Below the pieces are notes generated by a model that saw only the letters and a list, made by a program, of their open reading frames with translations, was not told the DNA's origin and ran no database searches. 34,532 bases of DNA. It comes from Campylobacterota bacterium. Its GTDB lineage: Bacteria > Campylobacterota > Campylobacteria > Campylobacterales > SZUA-545. Shown here piece by piece: positions 1-8,584 of the stretch; position 1 is the stretch's first letter, and each line of letters begins with the position of its first letter. The stretch covers positions 1 through 34,532 of the forward strand of contig PWVP01000020.1 of assembly GCA_003561815.1 (NCBI GenBank), in the 5' to 3' direction. The position numbers were made by a program, and so were the translations under genes.

Positions 1-47
1 AGTGCGAGGGCAGCTGCAGCTGCTACGCTTAACTTGACTGCTTTCAT
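1..47 (-). CDS. 5' end of an exported protein (truncated by window edge)
   Basis: Reverse complement reads ATG AAA GCA GTC AAG TTA AGC GTA GCA GCT GCA GCT GCC CTC GCA (MKAVKLSVAAAAALA...), signal-peptide-like, preceded by AAGGAGTCTGA (Shine-Dalgarno). Confidence 0.6.
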   Translation of the reverse strand, partial: MKAVKLSVAAAAALA

Positions 48-246
48 TCAGACTCCTTAAGGGGTTTGGTTGCTTCAAGTTCCGCATTGAAGCGGCTTGA
101 GACGACCATCATAGAGGCTGTAACCTTAAAGTTTCCAAAAACAGAGCGGTAAAAATATCAAAACAGCGCAATTTATGGGAAAGTTGAGCGATTTAGGAGG
201 GGTTTATGCAGCGTTTGCCGCCGGGGCGATCCGGCGGCGCGTCGCT

Positions 247-912
247 TTAGAGCGAAAAGGTGGTGGTCCAGTAGACAAGTGCTTTCAGATCGTCCTCGTC
301 GTCACCCAGATCTTCGCTGTACTTGCTCAGCGTCAGGCCAAACTCGTGACCTGGCGCGAAGTCGAAGTCCTCTTTGCTGACGGTCACCGCGAAGTCGTTG
401 GCCGTATCGCCGTCATTGTCTGCGTAGCCCAAGTGAAGCCCGAGGTCTACCACATCGAGATCGAAACCGGCACCAAACTCGATATAGGTGTCCTTGTCGT
501 TCTCGTCTGAGGTGATCCCTTTATAGAGGGTGAGGCTGAAATCTTCATAGCTGCCGCCCAGATAGATCTCCTGCATCGGATCGTCACCGGAGACAGTCGT
601 GTGGTAGCTCACCAGGCCCACATCGTAGCCAAACTCCTCGATAGCACCTTCGTACCCGACATAGAGCTCATAGCCTAGCGCAGAGTCGCCATCGTCATCG
701 ATGGTCGAAGCCCAGATGCCGACATAAGCGCCGCTGGCGTGAACGAAATCCAGACCACCCTGTAGGGCGATACCATCATCGCTGGCGCTTAGGCCACGAT
801 CTATATAGTTGCTCACAACGCCCACATTGGCCGTTAGCTCATTTTCGCCAGCCAGTGCGCTGTAGGTGAGTGTAGAGCCCGCCACTGCGGCGGCTACGAG
901 AAGCTTCTTCAT
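247..912 (-). CDS. Putative outer-membrane porin-like protein (TorF / TIGR02001-type)
   Basis: 221 aa, signal peptide MKKLLVAAAVAGSTLTYSALA, then NELTANVGVVSNYIDRGLSASD... with alternating beta-strand pattern and C-terminal aromatic strand (YWTTTFSL). Confidence 0.7.
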   Translation of the reverse strand: MKKLLVAAAVAGSTLTYSALAGENELTANVGVVSNYIDRGLSASDDGIALQGGLDFVHASGAYVGIWASTIDDDGDSALGYELYVGYEGAIEEFGYDVGLVSYHTTVSGDDPMQEIYLGGSYEDFSLTLYKGITSDENDKDTYIEFGAGFDLDVVDLGLHLGYADNDGDTANDFAVTVSKEDFDFAPGHEFGLTLSKYSEDLGDDEDDLKALVYWTTTFSL

Positions 913-1050
913 GCATACTCCTGAAAAGAAAAGTTTTGACTCCCTAAGGTCATGGGGGAATTATGCACCAAGATGGGGCGTTTGAGGCGGAAGGGGTTGA
1001 TTAAAATTTGGTCAGTTGGTCTGTTAGCGACTTTGGGGTACAATGGTCGT

Positions 1051-1305
1051 ATGAGCAAAAAAGAGCGCTTGAGCAGAGAGATTGACCTGCTTCGGGAGGG
1101 GTTGGGTCGGCTGTTTTCTGTTATTCTGGCCTTGGCATCTGGTGTTGTGATTGTGATTTACGCTATTGTTTCTGGAGACAAGCCGATCTATTTGCTGATC
1201 ATGGCGGGTCTGGGGGTTGGGCCGCTTGTGCTGTTTGCGTTTCGCTATCGCGAGAATGAGGCGCGCATCTACGAGCTGCTGGATGAACTAGAAAAAGAGG
1301 AGTAA
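1051..1305 (+). CDS. Small two-TM membrane protein, hypothetical
   Basis: Within ORF 952..1305; internal ATG at 1051 (MSKKERLSREIDLLREGLGRLFSVILALASGVVIVIYAIVS...) follows a TACAAT -10-like box at 1039-1044; two hydrophobic segments and charged tail. Confidence 0.6.
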   Translation: MSKKERLSREIDLLREGLGRLFSVILALASGVVIVIYAIVSGDKPIYLLIMAGLGVGPLVLFAFRYRENEARIYELLDELEKEE

Positions 1306-1308
1306 AAG

Positions 1309-1410
1309 ATGGTAGAGATTGTGGCTTTTTTGATTCTGGTTGTGGCGCTGGGTGCCATCGTTTATGCGCTAGGGGGCAAACACAAGCAGAACCACACAGC
1401 TGCGCACTAA
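1309..1410 (+). CDS. 33-aa single-TM microprotein MVEIVAFLILVVALGAIVYALGGKHKQNHTAAH
   Basis: ATG at 1309 preceded by GAGGAG; hydrophobic N-terminal helix, basic/His tail, stop TAA 1408-1410; tightly packed between neighbouring ORFs. Not in supplied ORF track (below length cutoff). Confidence 0.55.
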   Translation: MVEIVAFLILVVALGAIVYALGGKHKQNHTAAH

Positions 1411-1419
1411 CCGACCACA

Positions 1420-2652
1420 ATGATTAGACGAACTCTGAGTCTTATCCTGCCTCTGATCCTGATCGCCTCAGCGGCGGCGGCGAGTCTGATGCTGCCTAAA
1501 CCGGCCGGGTTTGAGACGGCGGCGAATTTTGTGGCGTGGGGGCTTCTGGCCGGGGCGGCGTTTCTGGGTGTGCACTTTCACCGGCTGAATGTGCTGCTCG
1601 GGGTGGGGCTGATGGCGATGATCTTTTTTGCACTGGCGCAGCCCTGGGCGATCGCACAGCTGAGCCTACCGGTGCGCGATCTGATCTGGATGACGGCGTG
1701 GTGGCTACTGCCGGTGGGGCTTTTGCTGCTGGCATGGCTGCCGGAGCGAAGCCTCTTTTCCATCGCGATGCTGCTGCGGCTGCTCTTGATCGTCGCGATC
1801 GCGCTGGGGGTGGTCGCTGCGGCACTGGGGGGGCACGATGCGCAGCTGGCCGCCTGGCTAAGTGTGGAGCTGCTCTCTATCGAGCTGCCTTTGATGCTGA
1901 CCGCTATCCCCCAGGGGGGGCTGCTGATGGCGCTTCTGGCCGTGCTGGGACTACTGCTCAAAGCGGCACTCGATCGCCACGGAATCTTGCCGCTGGCGTG
2001 GCTGGGGATGCTGGGTTTTTCGCTCACTGCCCTGCTCTACTGGCCCGATGGCGGTTCGATGGCGCTGCTTTTTGGCGCTGCGGCCCTGGTGATGATCGTC
2101 TCGCTGATGCAGCTGAGCTACCGGCTGGCGTTTTATGATGAGCTCACCGGTATCCCCGGACGGCGTGCGCTCTACGAGGCGATGGGGCGCCTGGGTGGAC
2201 GCTACACCGTCGCAATGAGCGATATCGACTTTTTTAAAAAGTTTAACGACACCCACGGCCACGATGTGGGTGATCAGGTGCTCAAAATGGTCGCCCTCAA
2301 ACTCCAGAGCGTGCGCGGTGGGGGCCGGGTGTTTCGCTATGGGGGCGAGGAGTTTACGATTCTCTTCGATGGAAAAGAGGCGATCGAGGCGCAGCCGTTT
2401 TTAGAGGAGGTGCGGCGCACAGTGGAGGCCAGCCACTTCACCAAACGCGCCGCCAATCGGCCCAAAACCAAGCCCAAAAAGGGCCAAAAAACAGCCAGCG
2501 GCTCAAACGGGACGAAGCTCAAAGTCACCATTAGCCTCGGTGCCGCCTCCAAAGATGAGCGGCGGCCCAACCCCGAGGCGGTGATGAAGGCGGCCGATGA
2601 GGCGCTCTATAAAGCGAAGGAGGCGGGGCGAAACTGCGTGGTGGTGGCCTGA
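1420..2652 (+). CDS. Membrane-bound GGDEF diguanylate cyclase
   Basis: Multiple hydrophobic helices then YDELTGIPGRRALYE...DIDFFKKFNDTHGHDVGDQVLK...FRYGGEEFTILF...VTISLGAA. Confidence 0.93.
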   Translation: MIRRTLSLILPLILIASAAAASLMLPKPAGFETAANFVAWGLLAGAAFLGVHFHRLNVLLGVGLMAMIFFALAQPWAIAQLSLPVRDLIWMTAWWLLPVGLLLLAWLPERSLFSIAMLLRLLLIVAIALGVVAAALGGHDAQLAAWLSVELLSIELPLMLTAIPQGGLLMALLAVLGLLLKAALDRHGILPLAWLGMLGFSLTALLYWPDGGSMALLFGAAALVMIVSLMQLSYRLAFYDELTGIPGRRALYEAMGRLGGRYTVAMSDIDFFKKFNDTHGHDVGDQVLKMVALKLQSVRGGGRVFRYGGEEFTILFDGKEAIEAQPFLEEVRRTVEASHFTKRAANRPKTKPKKGQKTASGSNGTKLKVTISLGAASKDERRPNPEAVMKAADEALYKAKEAGRNCVVVA

Positions 2653-2704
2653 AGCGCCGGTTTTTCGAGCAGTCCGCCCGCTTTACGCCCCAAGCTCAAG
2701 CTGC

Positions 2705-2710
2705 TATAAT
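2705..2710 (+). promoter_or_regulatory. Sigma70-like -10 box (TATAAT) upstream of der
   Basis: CTGCTATAATCCCC about 34 nt upstream of der ATG at 2744. Confidence 0.55.
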
Positions 2711-2743
2711 CCCCTTTACATAATTTAAATCATTAAGGTCTCT

Positions 2744-4144
2744 ATGTACACCATCGCACTGGTTGGCCGGCCCAATGCAGGCAAAAGCACCCTTTTTAAC
2801 CGTCTAAGCCGTAGCCACGAAGCGATTATCAGCGATGTGGCGGGCACCACACGGGATGTGAAGCGCGCCGAGGTGCGTGTGGCGGAGCGCTCGATCCAGA
2901 TTCTCGATACCGGCGGGCTGGAGGATCGCGATGAGCTCTTTAGCTCTGTGCGGCGCCATGCGATCGAGGCGGCGCGTCAGGCCGATGCGGTGATCTTTCT
3001 AGTCGATGGTCAGATGCTGCCAGATGATCAGGATCGCAAGCTCTTTTTCGAGCTGCAGGCGATCAACCCCACCATCTTGCTAGCGCTCAATAAGATCGAT
3101 AACGAAAAGCTAAACGAGCATCTTTATGACTACATGAGCTTCGGCGCTGCCGATCTGATCGCCCTCTCCTGTGCCCACAAGCGGGGGCTGGATAAGCTTG
3201 AGGCGTGGATCGCCACAGTCAGCGCCCCCCAGGAGCCGATCGTGATCGATGAGGCGATCGACCCGGAGGGGTTTCTTGAGGCGTTTGACGCCTCGGGCGA
3301 GCGGCTTGAGGGCGAAGAGGTGCCGATGGAGGGATCGGACTTTGAGGAGGGAGGGCCGATTCGCGTGGCGATCATCGGACGGCCCAATGTGGGCAAAAGC
3401 AGCCTTCTAAACGCGCTTGTGGGCCACGAGCGATCGGTTGTCAGCCCCCAGGCGGGCACCACGATCGATCCGGTCGATGAGGCCATCACCCTAAACGATC
3501 ACCCCTTTTTGTTTGTGGACACGGCGGGCATTCGCCGACGCAGCCGGATTGCCGGGATCGAGAAGTTCGCCTTCGATCGCACCGAAAAGATGCTCGAAAA
3601 GGCGGAGGTGGCACTGATCACCCTTGACTGCAGCGAACCCTTTACCGAGCTGGATGAGCGTATCGCCGGACTGGTGGATAAACACCGTCTGGCGGCGGTC
3701 TTTGTGCTGAACAAATACGATCGGGCCCAGGAGAGCTTCAAGAGTCTGCAAAGCGAGGTGCGCAGGCGGTTTCGGTTTTTAGAGCATGCGCCTTTAATCA
3801 CCGTTTCGGCCCTCTCTAAAAAGCGGACCCATAAGGTGGTGGATCTCATCACCGAAGTGCACGCGAACTACCACCGCCGGCTCCCCACCGCCAAACTCAA
3901 CACCCTGATCACCGAAGCGACGGCGCGCCATAAGATCCCCTCGCTTAAGGGCAAATCGGTGCGGATCTACTACGCCACCCAGTACGGTGTCGCACCGCCA
4001 CGGGTAGCGCTCATCTCCAATCGGCCCGAGGGGCTGCACTTTAGCTATCTGCGCTATCTGGCCAACCGAATGCGCGAAGCGATCGATCTAAGAGGCTCGC
4101 CCCTGATTCTCACCCCACGCCCCAGACGGCAAGAGGAGAGCTAG
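2744..4144 (+). CDS. der: Ribosome biogenesis GTPase Der (EngA)
   Basis: Two tandem GTPase domains: GRPNAGKSTLFNRL...DTGGL...NKID and GRPNVGKSSLLNALVG...DTAGIRRR...NKYD, C-terminal KH-like domain. Confidence 0.97.
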   Translation: MYTIALVGRPNAGKSTLFNRLSRSHEAIISDVAGTTRDVKRAEVRVAERSIQILDTGGLEDRDELFSSVRRHAIEAARQADAVIFLVDGQMLPDDQDRKLFFELQAINPTILLALNKIDNEKLNEHLYDYMSFGAADLIALSCAHKRGLDKLEAWIATVSAPQEPIVIDEAIDPEGFLEAFDASGERLEGEEVPMEGSDFEEGGPIRVAIIGRPNVGKSSLLNALVGHERSVVSPQAGTTIDPVDEAITLNDHPFLFVDTAGIRRRSRIAGIEKFAFDRTEKMLEKAEVALITLDCSEPFTELDERIAGLVDKHRLAAVFVLNKYDRAQESFKSLQSEVRRRFRFLEHAPLITVSALSKKRTHKVVDLITEVHANYHRRLPTAKLNTLITEATARHKIPSLKGKSVRIYYATQYGVAPPRVALISNRPEGLHFSYLRYLANRMREAIDLRGSPLILTPRPRRQEES

Positions 4145-5917
4145 ATGCCCGGCCAAACGCTGCGCTTTTTACAGAAGATTCGCAGCCGTTTTATCGTCTC
4201 GTTTGTGGCGGTCGTGGCCGTACTGACGGTGACGGTGGTCTCTTTGATCAACAGCGACTATCGCCATCTGATTGACCGCTCTGCGTATACCTCTTTGGAT
4301 GCTCTTAGCGAGTCGATCTTCCAGGCGCTCTGGGTCAGCATGAACTACGGCGACTCGGCGGTGGTGCTCGATGTGCTGCGCGATGCACAGGAGAAGCAGA
4401 TTGTCGATGGGCTGGATCTCTATGTCTCCCAGGAGGTGATTGAGATCTTTCGCCCCGATCTGAGCTACCGCCCCCCCGGCCTGATTGAGGGGGTGTTTCA
4501 AGAGGGCGAAGAGCGGTTTTTAGAGCTAATCGACGATCGGGGTGAGCGGCTGGCGCGCTTTATCAAGCCCCTTAGGGCCGATCAGGGCTGCCTGCAGTGC
4601 CATGTCAATGCCGAGATCGGCACGGTGCTGGGGGTGATGGATCTCACCCTCTCCCTCTCGCAGTACGACGCGCAGGCGGCCCAGTCGATCCAGCGCATCG
4701 TGCTGACCATTCTGGTGCTGGTGGGCATCAGTGCCCTGCTTTTACACCTCATTTCGCAGCGACTCATCTTTACGCCGCTTGATGAGCTGGGCAAAGCCAC
4801 CCGCAAACTCTCTCAGGAGGCGGCGGATTTCGATGTGCGGCTTAAAACCGGCGGGCGAAACGAGTTTGGCGTCGTGGCCCATCAGTTCAACCGCTTTATT
4901 ATGCGGGTGCAGAAGATCAACCAGGAGCTGGCCAAAGAGCAGGCGCGCACCCGGGAGCTGCTGGAGACGCGCGAGGAGGAGATTGAGCGGCGCACCGCCG
5001 AGGTGCGGGAGCTCCACCGCAAGCTCCAATCCTATGTCCGGATTGTCGATCAAAATGTGATCACCTCCCGAACCGATGAGAACGGTATCATCACCTACGC
5101 CAGCGAAGCGTTCTGCCGGGTTTCGGGCTTTTCCAAAGAGGAGCTGATCGGCAAGCCGCACAGCATCGTGCGCCACCCCGACACGCCCGCTAGCCTCTTT
5201 GAGCGGCTCTGGCGCACCCTAAAGGCGGGCAAAAGCTGGGAGGGCGAACTCAAAAACCGCACCAAAAGCGGCCACTTCTACTGGGTCAAAGCGGTCATCT
5301 CCCCGGAGTTTGATGAAGCGGGCAAAATCACCGGCTTCGTAGCTGTCCGGCAGGATGTGACGCTCCAAAAACGGCTGGAAGCGACCCTGGAGGAGCTCAC
5401 CGAGATGACCCGCCGATCCCACACCGATGCTTTGACGGGGCTCTTCAACCGATCGCGCATGAGTGAGCTGCTGGAGATGGAGATTGTCCGGGCAGAGCGC
5501 TACAAAACCCCCTTTAGTGTCGCGCTGATGGATGTGGATCACTTCAAGTCCATCAACGACACCTACGGCCACCTGGAGGGGGATGAGGTGCTCAAAGCGC
5601 TAGCGGAGATTCTGAGAGACAACACCCGCAAGAGTGATATCATCGCCCGGTGGGGGGGTGAGGAGTTCATTATCCTGCTGCCCAACACCGCCGTCGGTTC
5701 CGCCACCCGCAAGGTCGAGCAGCTGCGCAAAGCGGTCGCCGATCACCCCTTTGCGGCCATCGGACAGGTAACTGCGAGCTTTGGTGTCGCCCAGTGGCAG
5801 GCGGGGGATGATGAGGAGAGTCTGGTGGGGCGGGCCGATGTGGCGCTCTACCTGGCTAAAGAGAGTGGCCGAAACCGCGTAGAGGTTGCCCCCGAAGCGA
5901 AGGAGAGTCATGAATAA
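4145..5917 (+). CDS. Sensor diguanylate cyclase: periplasmic CLQCH segment, HAMP-like, PAS, GGDEF
   Basis: TM helices flank a sensor with DQGCLQCHVNAEIGTVLGVMDL; PAS (SYVRIVDQNVITSRTDENGIITYASEAFCRVSGFSKEELIGKPHSIVRHPDTP); DALTGLFNRSRM...RKSDIIARWGGEEFIILLP (RxxD I-site + GGEEF). Confidence 0.92.
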   Translation: MPGQTLRFLQKIRSRFIVSFVAVVAVLTVTVVSLINSDYRHLIDRSAYTSLDALSESIFQALWVSMNYGDSAVVLDVLRDAQEKQIVDGLDLYVSQEVIEIFRPDLSYRPPGLIEGVFQEGEERFLELIDDRGERLARFIKPLRADQGCLQCHVNAEIGTVLGVMDLTLSLSQYDAQAAQSIQRIVLTILVLVGISALLLHLISQRLIFTPLDELGKATRKLSQEAADFDVRLKTGGRNEFGVVAHQFNRFIMRVQKINQELAKEQARTRELLETREEEIERRTAEVRELHRKLQSYVRIVDQNVITSRTDENGIITYASEAFCRVSGFSKEELIGKPHSIVRHPDTPASLFERLWRTLKAGKSWEGELKNRTKSGHFYWVKAVISPEFDEAGKITGFVAVRQDVTLQKRLEATLEELTEMTRRSHTDALTGLFNRSRMSELLEMEIVRAERYKTPFSVALMDVDHFKSINDTYGHLEGDEVLKALAEILRDNTRKSDIIARWGGEEFIILLPNTAVGSATRKVEQLRKAVADHPFAAIGQVTASFGVAQWQAGDDEESLVGRADVALYLAKESGRNRVEVAPEAKESHE

Positions 5918-7316
5918 GGTCCCCCTCAAACAGCTGATCACTGCCCGCATCCTGAGTGCTTTTCTGGTCTTTTTGGTCGCGATCGTGGCGGTGGTGCTCT
6001 TTCAGTTTCGTCAGTACACCATCGTCAGTATCGAGGAGAAGTCCGAAGCGATCGGGGAGCTGGTGCTGGCCGGACTCACCGCCCATATGCGTAGCGGCAC
6101 CATGGACGATCGCAGCTACTTTTTAAGTGAGATTGCCCAGATGGGCGGCGTGAACGATATCTGGATTGTCCGAAGCCGGGAGCTGGATGCGCAGTTTCCC
6201 CAAGACCAGAGCGATCGCTTCGAGCGGGATGGGGATGGGCTGGATCTGGCCACTTTCCAGAGGGCTGTGAGTCAGTTTGAGATTGATGAGTTTGGCCAGG
6301 GGGTGATGCGCGTGGCGATCCCCTATGTCGCCCGTAGCGACGGTGTGCTCAACTGCCTGCAGTGTCACCATGTGCCCGAAGGCACCGTGCTCGGCGTGCT
6401 CAATGTCGAGAGCTCCATCACCGAAGCGCGGGCGAGTGCGCTGATCTATGGCGGGCTGGTGGCGCTGATGGTGCTGCTCTTTGTCGCAGCGATGATCGCC
6501 GGATCCATGCAGCTGACCAACCGCTTCGTTTTGTTGCCGCTACAGAAGATGGTCTATCTCTTTGAGAAGGCGATCGGCAAAAAGGTGCGTATCGATGAGT
6601 CGCTCTTCCGTACCGAGGAGTTTACCGCTGCGGTTAGCCGCTTTAACCGGGTGGTCGATGAGGTCAACGCTAAAACCCTGGAGCTAAAGGGGCTCAATAA
6701 AGAGATCGAGTCCACCCTAAAAGAGACCATCTTCACCCTCGCGGCGGTGGGTGAACGAAAATGTGAAGAGACCGGTAATCATGTGCGGCGGGTGCAGTAC
6801 TTTAGCGCGCTACTGGCCGAGCTGGCCGAGCTGCCGCCCGATCAGGTCGAGCTGATCAAGATCGCCTCGCCGCTTCACGATATCGGCAAAGTGGGCATCC
6901 CCGAGCGGATTATCCAAAAACCGGGCAAACTGACCGACGCAGAGTATGAGGTGGTGCGCACCCACGCCACGCTGGGCTATGAGATGCTGCGCCACTCCAG
7001 CCGGGATGTGATGCAGGCAGCCGCCACCATCGCCCACGAACACCACGAGCGCTACGATGGCCACGGCTACCCCCGCGGGATCGAAAGGGAGGCTATCCAT
7101 ATCTTTGGTAGAATTACGGCGATTGCCGATGTCTTCGATGCACTGGCCAACGATCGCTTCTACAAGCCCGCCTGGTCGCACGAGGAGATCAAGCGCTACT
7201 TCCACGAGCAGCGGGGCCAACAGTTTGACCCGCACCTGACCGATCTCTTTTTAGGCCACTATGGGGCGTTTGTGGAGATTTTAAACCGATACCGAGACGA
7301 TAAGGAACCGAATTGA
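5910..7316 (+). CDS. HD-GYP domain phosphodiesterase with CLQCH-containing sensor
   Basis: Start MNKVPLKQ at 5910 (overlaps upstream stop by 8 nt; ORF track extends to 5886). Sensor NCLQCHHVPEGTVLGVLNVESS between TM segments; HDIGKVGIPERIIQKPGKL...HEHHERYDGHGYPRG...RITAIADVFDAL. Confidence 0.92.
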   Translation: MNKVPLKQLITARILSAFLVFLVAIVAVVLFQFRQYTIVSIEEKSEAIGELVLAGLTAHMRSGTMDDRSYFLSEIAQMGGVNDIWIVRSRELDAQFPQDQSDRFERDGDGLDLATFQRAVSQFEIDEFGQGVMRVAIPYVARSDGVLNCLQCHHVPEGTVLGVLNVESSITEARASALIYGGLVALMVLLFVAAMIAGSMQLTNRFVLLPLQKMVYLFEKAIGKKVRIDESLFRTEEFTAAVSRFNRVVDEVNAKTLELKGLNKEIESTLKETIFTLAAVGERKCEETGNHVRRVQYFSALLAELAELPPDQVELIKIASPLHDIGKVGIPERIIQKPGKLTDAEYEVVRTHATLGYEMLRHSSRDVMQAAATIAHEHHERYDGHGYPRGIEREAIHIFGRITAIADVFDALANDRFYKPAWSHEEIKRYFHEQRGQQFDPHLTDLFLGHYGAFVEILNRYRDDKEPN

Positions 7317-8575
7317 TCGATCTGAAGCTTCTAGAGAGTGAGTTTGAGGCCACCGCCGAGGCGCTGCAGCGGCGGGGAGTGTTGCCCGAGACGATAGCTG
7401 CCCTAAAGGAGGCCTCCAGTGCACTCAAAGCGGCCAAGCAGGAGGCGGAAGCACAGCAGGCGGAGCAGAACCGGCTTAGCCGCCACTTCGGTGAGCTCAA
7501 AAAGAGCGGCCAGCCAGCCGATGAGCTGCAGCAGACGCTTTCAGCGATGAAGCAGACCATCGCCCAGGCACAAGAGCAGGTGCGCACACGCCAGATGGCG
7601 CTGGAGGCGATCGCACTCACCATCCCCAACCTCCCCGATGCGGATCTGCCCGTGGGTGAGAGCGAGGAGCAGAACCTTCTGCTCAAAACCGTCGGCACGC
7701 CGCCTCTTTTTGATTTCGATCCGCTTCCGCACTATGAGCTGGGCAGCCGCTTAGGGTGGCTCGATTTTGAGCGCGGGGCGAAGATTAGCGGTAGCCGCTT
7801 TACGGTGATGTGCGGCCAGGCGGCGCGGCTGGAGCGCGCACTCATTAGCTACATGCTGGACTTTAACCGTGAGCGGGGCTTTGAGGAGGTGTGGGTTCCG
7901 GCACTGATTAATCGCCGTGCGCTGATGGGCACAGGGCAGCTGCCGAAGTTTGAGGAGGATCTCTATCTGGCCGAGTCCAAAGAGGTGGATGAGAACGATC
8001 TCTTCCTCGCCCCCACAGCGGAGGTGCCCCTCATCAACCTCTATCAGGATGAGATCATCCCCGAATCGAAACTGCCGATCAAGCTCACCGCCCACACCCC
8101 CTGCTTTAGAAAAGAGGCGGGCTCGGCCGGGCGGGATACCCGGGGGATGATCCGCCAGCACCAGTTTGACAAGGTGGAGATTATCGCCCTCACTCAGCCG
8201 GAGGCCTCCGATCGCCTCTTTGAGGAGATGGTCCAGTGCGCCTCGGATCTGCTCAGCTCCCTGGAGCTTCCCCACCGGCTGATGCAGCTTTGTACCGGGG
8301 ATATGGGGTTTGCAGCGGCACGGACGGTGGATCTGGAGGTGTGGCTGCCCTCTGAAGGGCGCTACCGCGAGATCAGCTCCGTCTCCAATACCCGCGACTT
8401 TCAACCCCGAAGGGCGCGTATCCGCTATAAGGCGGATAAAAAGAATCGGCTGCTTCACGCGCTCAACGGCTCCTCTTTGGCCGTCGGGCGCACCCTGATC
8501 GCCTTGATGGAGAACGGACAACAAAAAGATGGCCAGATCCGGCTCCCCAAGGTGCTCGATCGCTATCTCAGCTAA
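7313..8575 (+). CDS. serS: Seryl-tRNA synthetase
   Basis: N-terminal coiled coil, class II motifs TAEVPL, CFRKEAGSAGRDTRGMIRQHQFDKVE, EISSVSNTRDFQPRRARIRY; TTG start overlapping the preceding TGA. Confidence 0.97.
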   Translation: MIDLKLLESEFEATAEALQRRGVLPETIAALKEASSALKAAKQEAEAQQAEQNRLSRHFGELKKSGQPADELQQTLSAMKQTIAQAQEQVRTRQMALEAIALTIPNLPDADLPVGESEEQNLLLKTVGTPPLFDFDPLPHYELGSRLGWLDFERGAKISGSRFTVMCGQAARLERALISYMLDFNRERGFEEVWVPALINRRALMGTGQLPKFEEDLYLAESKEVDENDLFLAPTAEVPLINLYQDEIIPESKLPIKLTAHTPCFRKEAGSAGRDTRGMIRQHQFDKVEIIALTQPEASDRLFEEMVQCASDLLSSLELPHRLMQLCTGDMGFAAARTVDLEVWLPSEGRYREISSVSNTRDFQPRRARIRYKADKKNRLLHALNGSSLAVGRTLIALMENGQQKDGQIRLPKVLDRYLS

Positions 8576-8584
8576 GGAGACGCG

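Noticed and set aside
1536-2138. 200-aa Ala/Gly-rich forward ORF inside the first DGC
   Set aside because: Alternative frame of the DGC membrane domain; low complexity.
7057-7239. 60-aa forward ORF inside the HD-GYP gene
   Set aside because: Out-of-frame artefact in a strongly supported gene.
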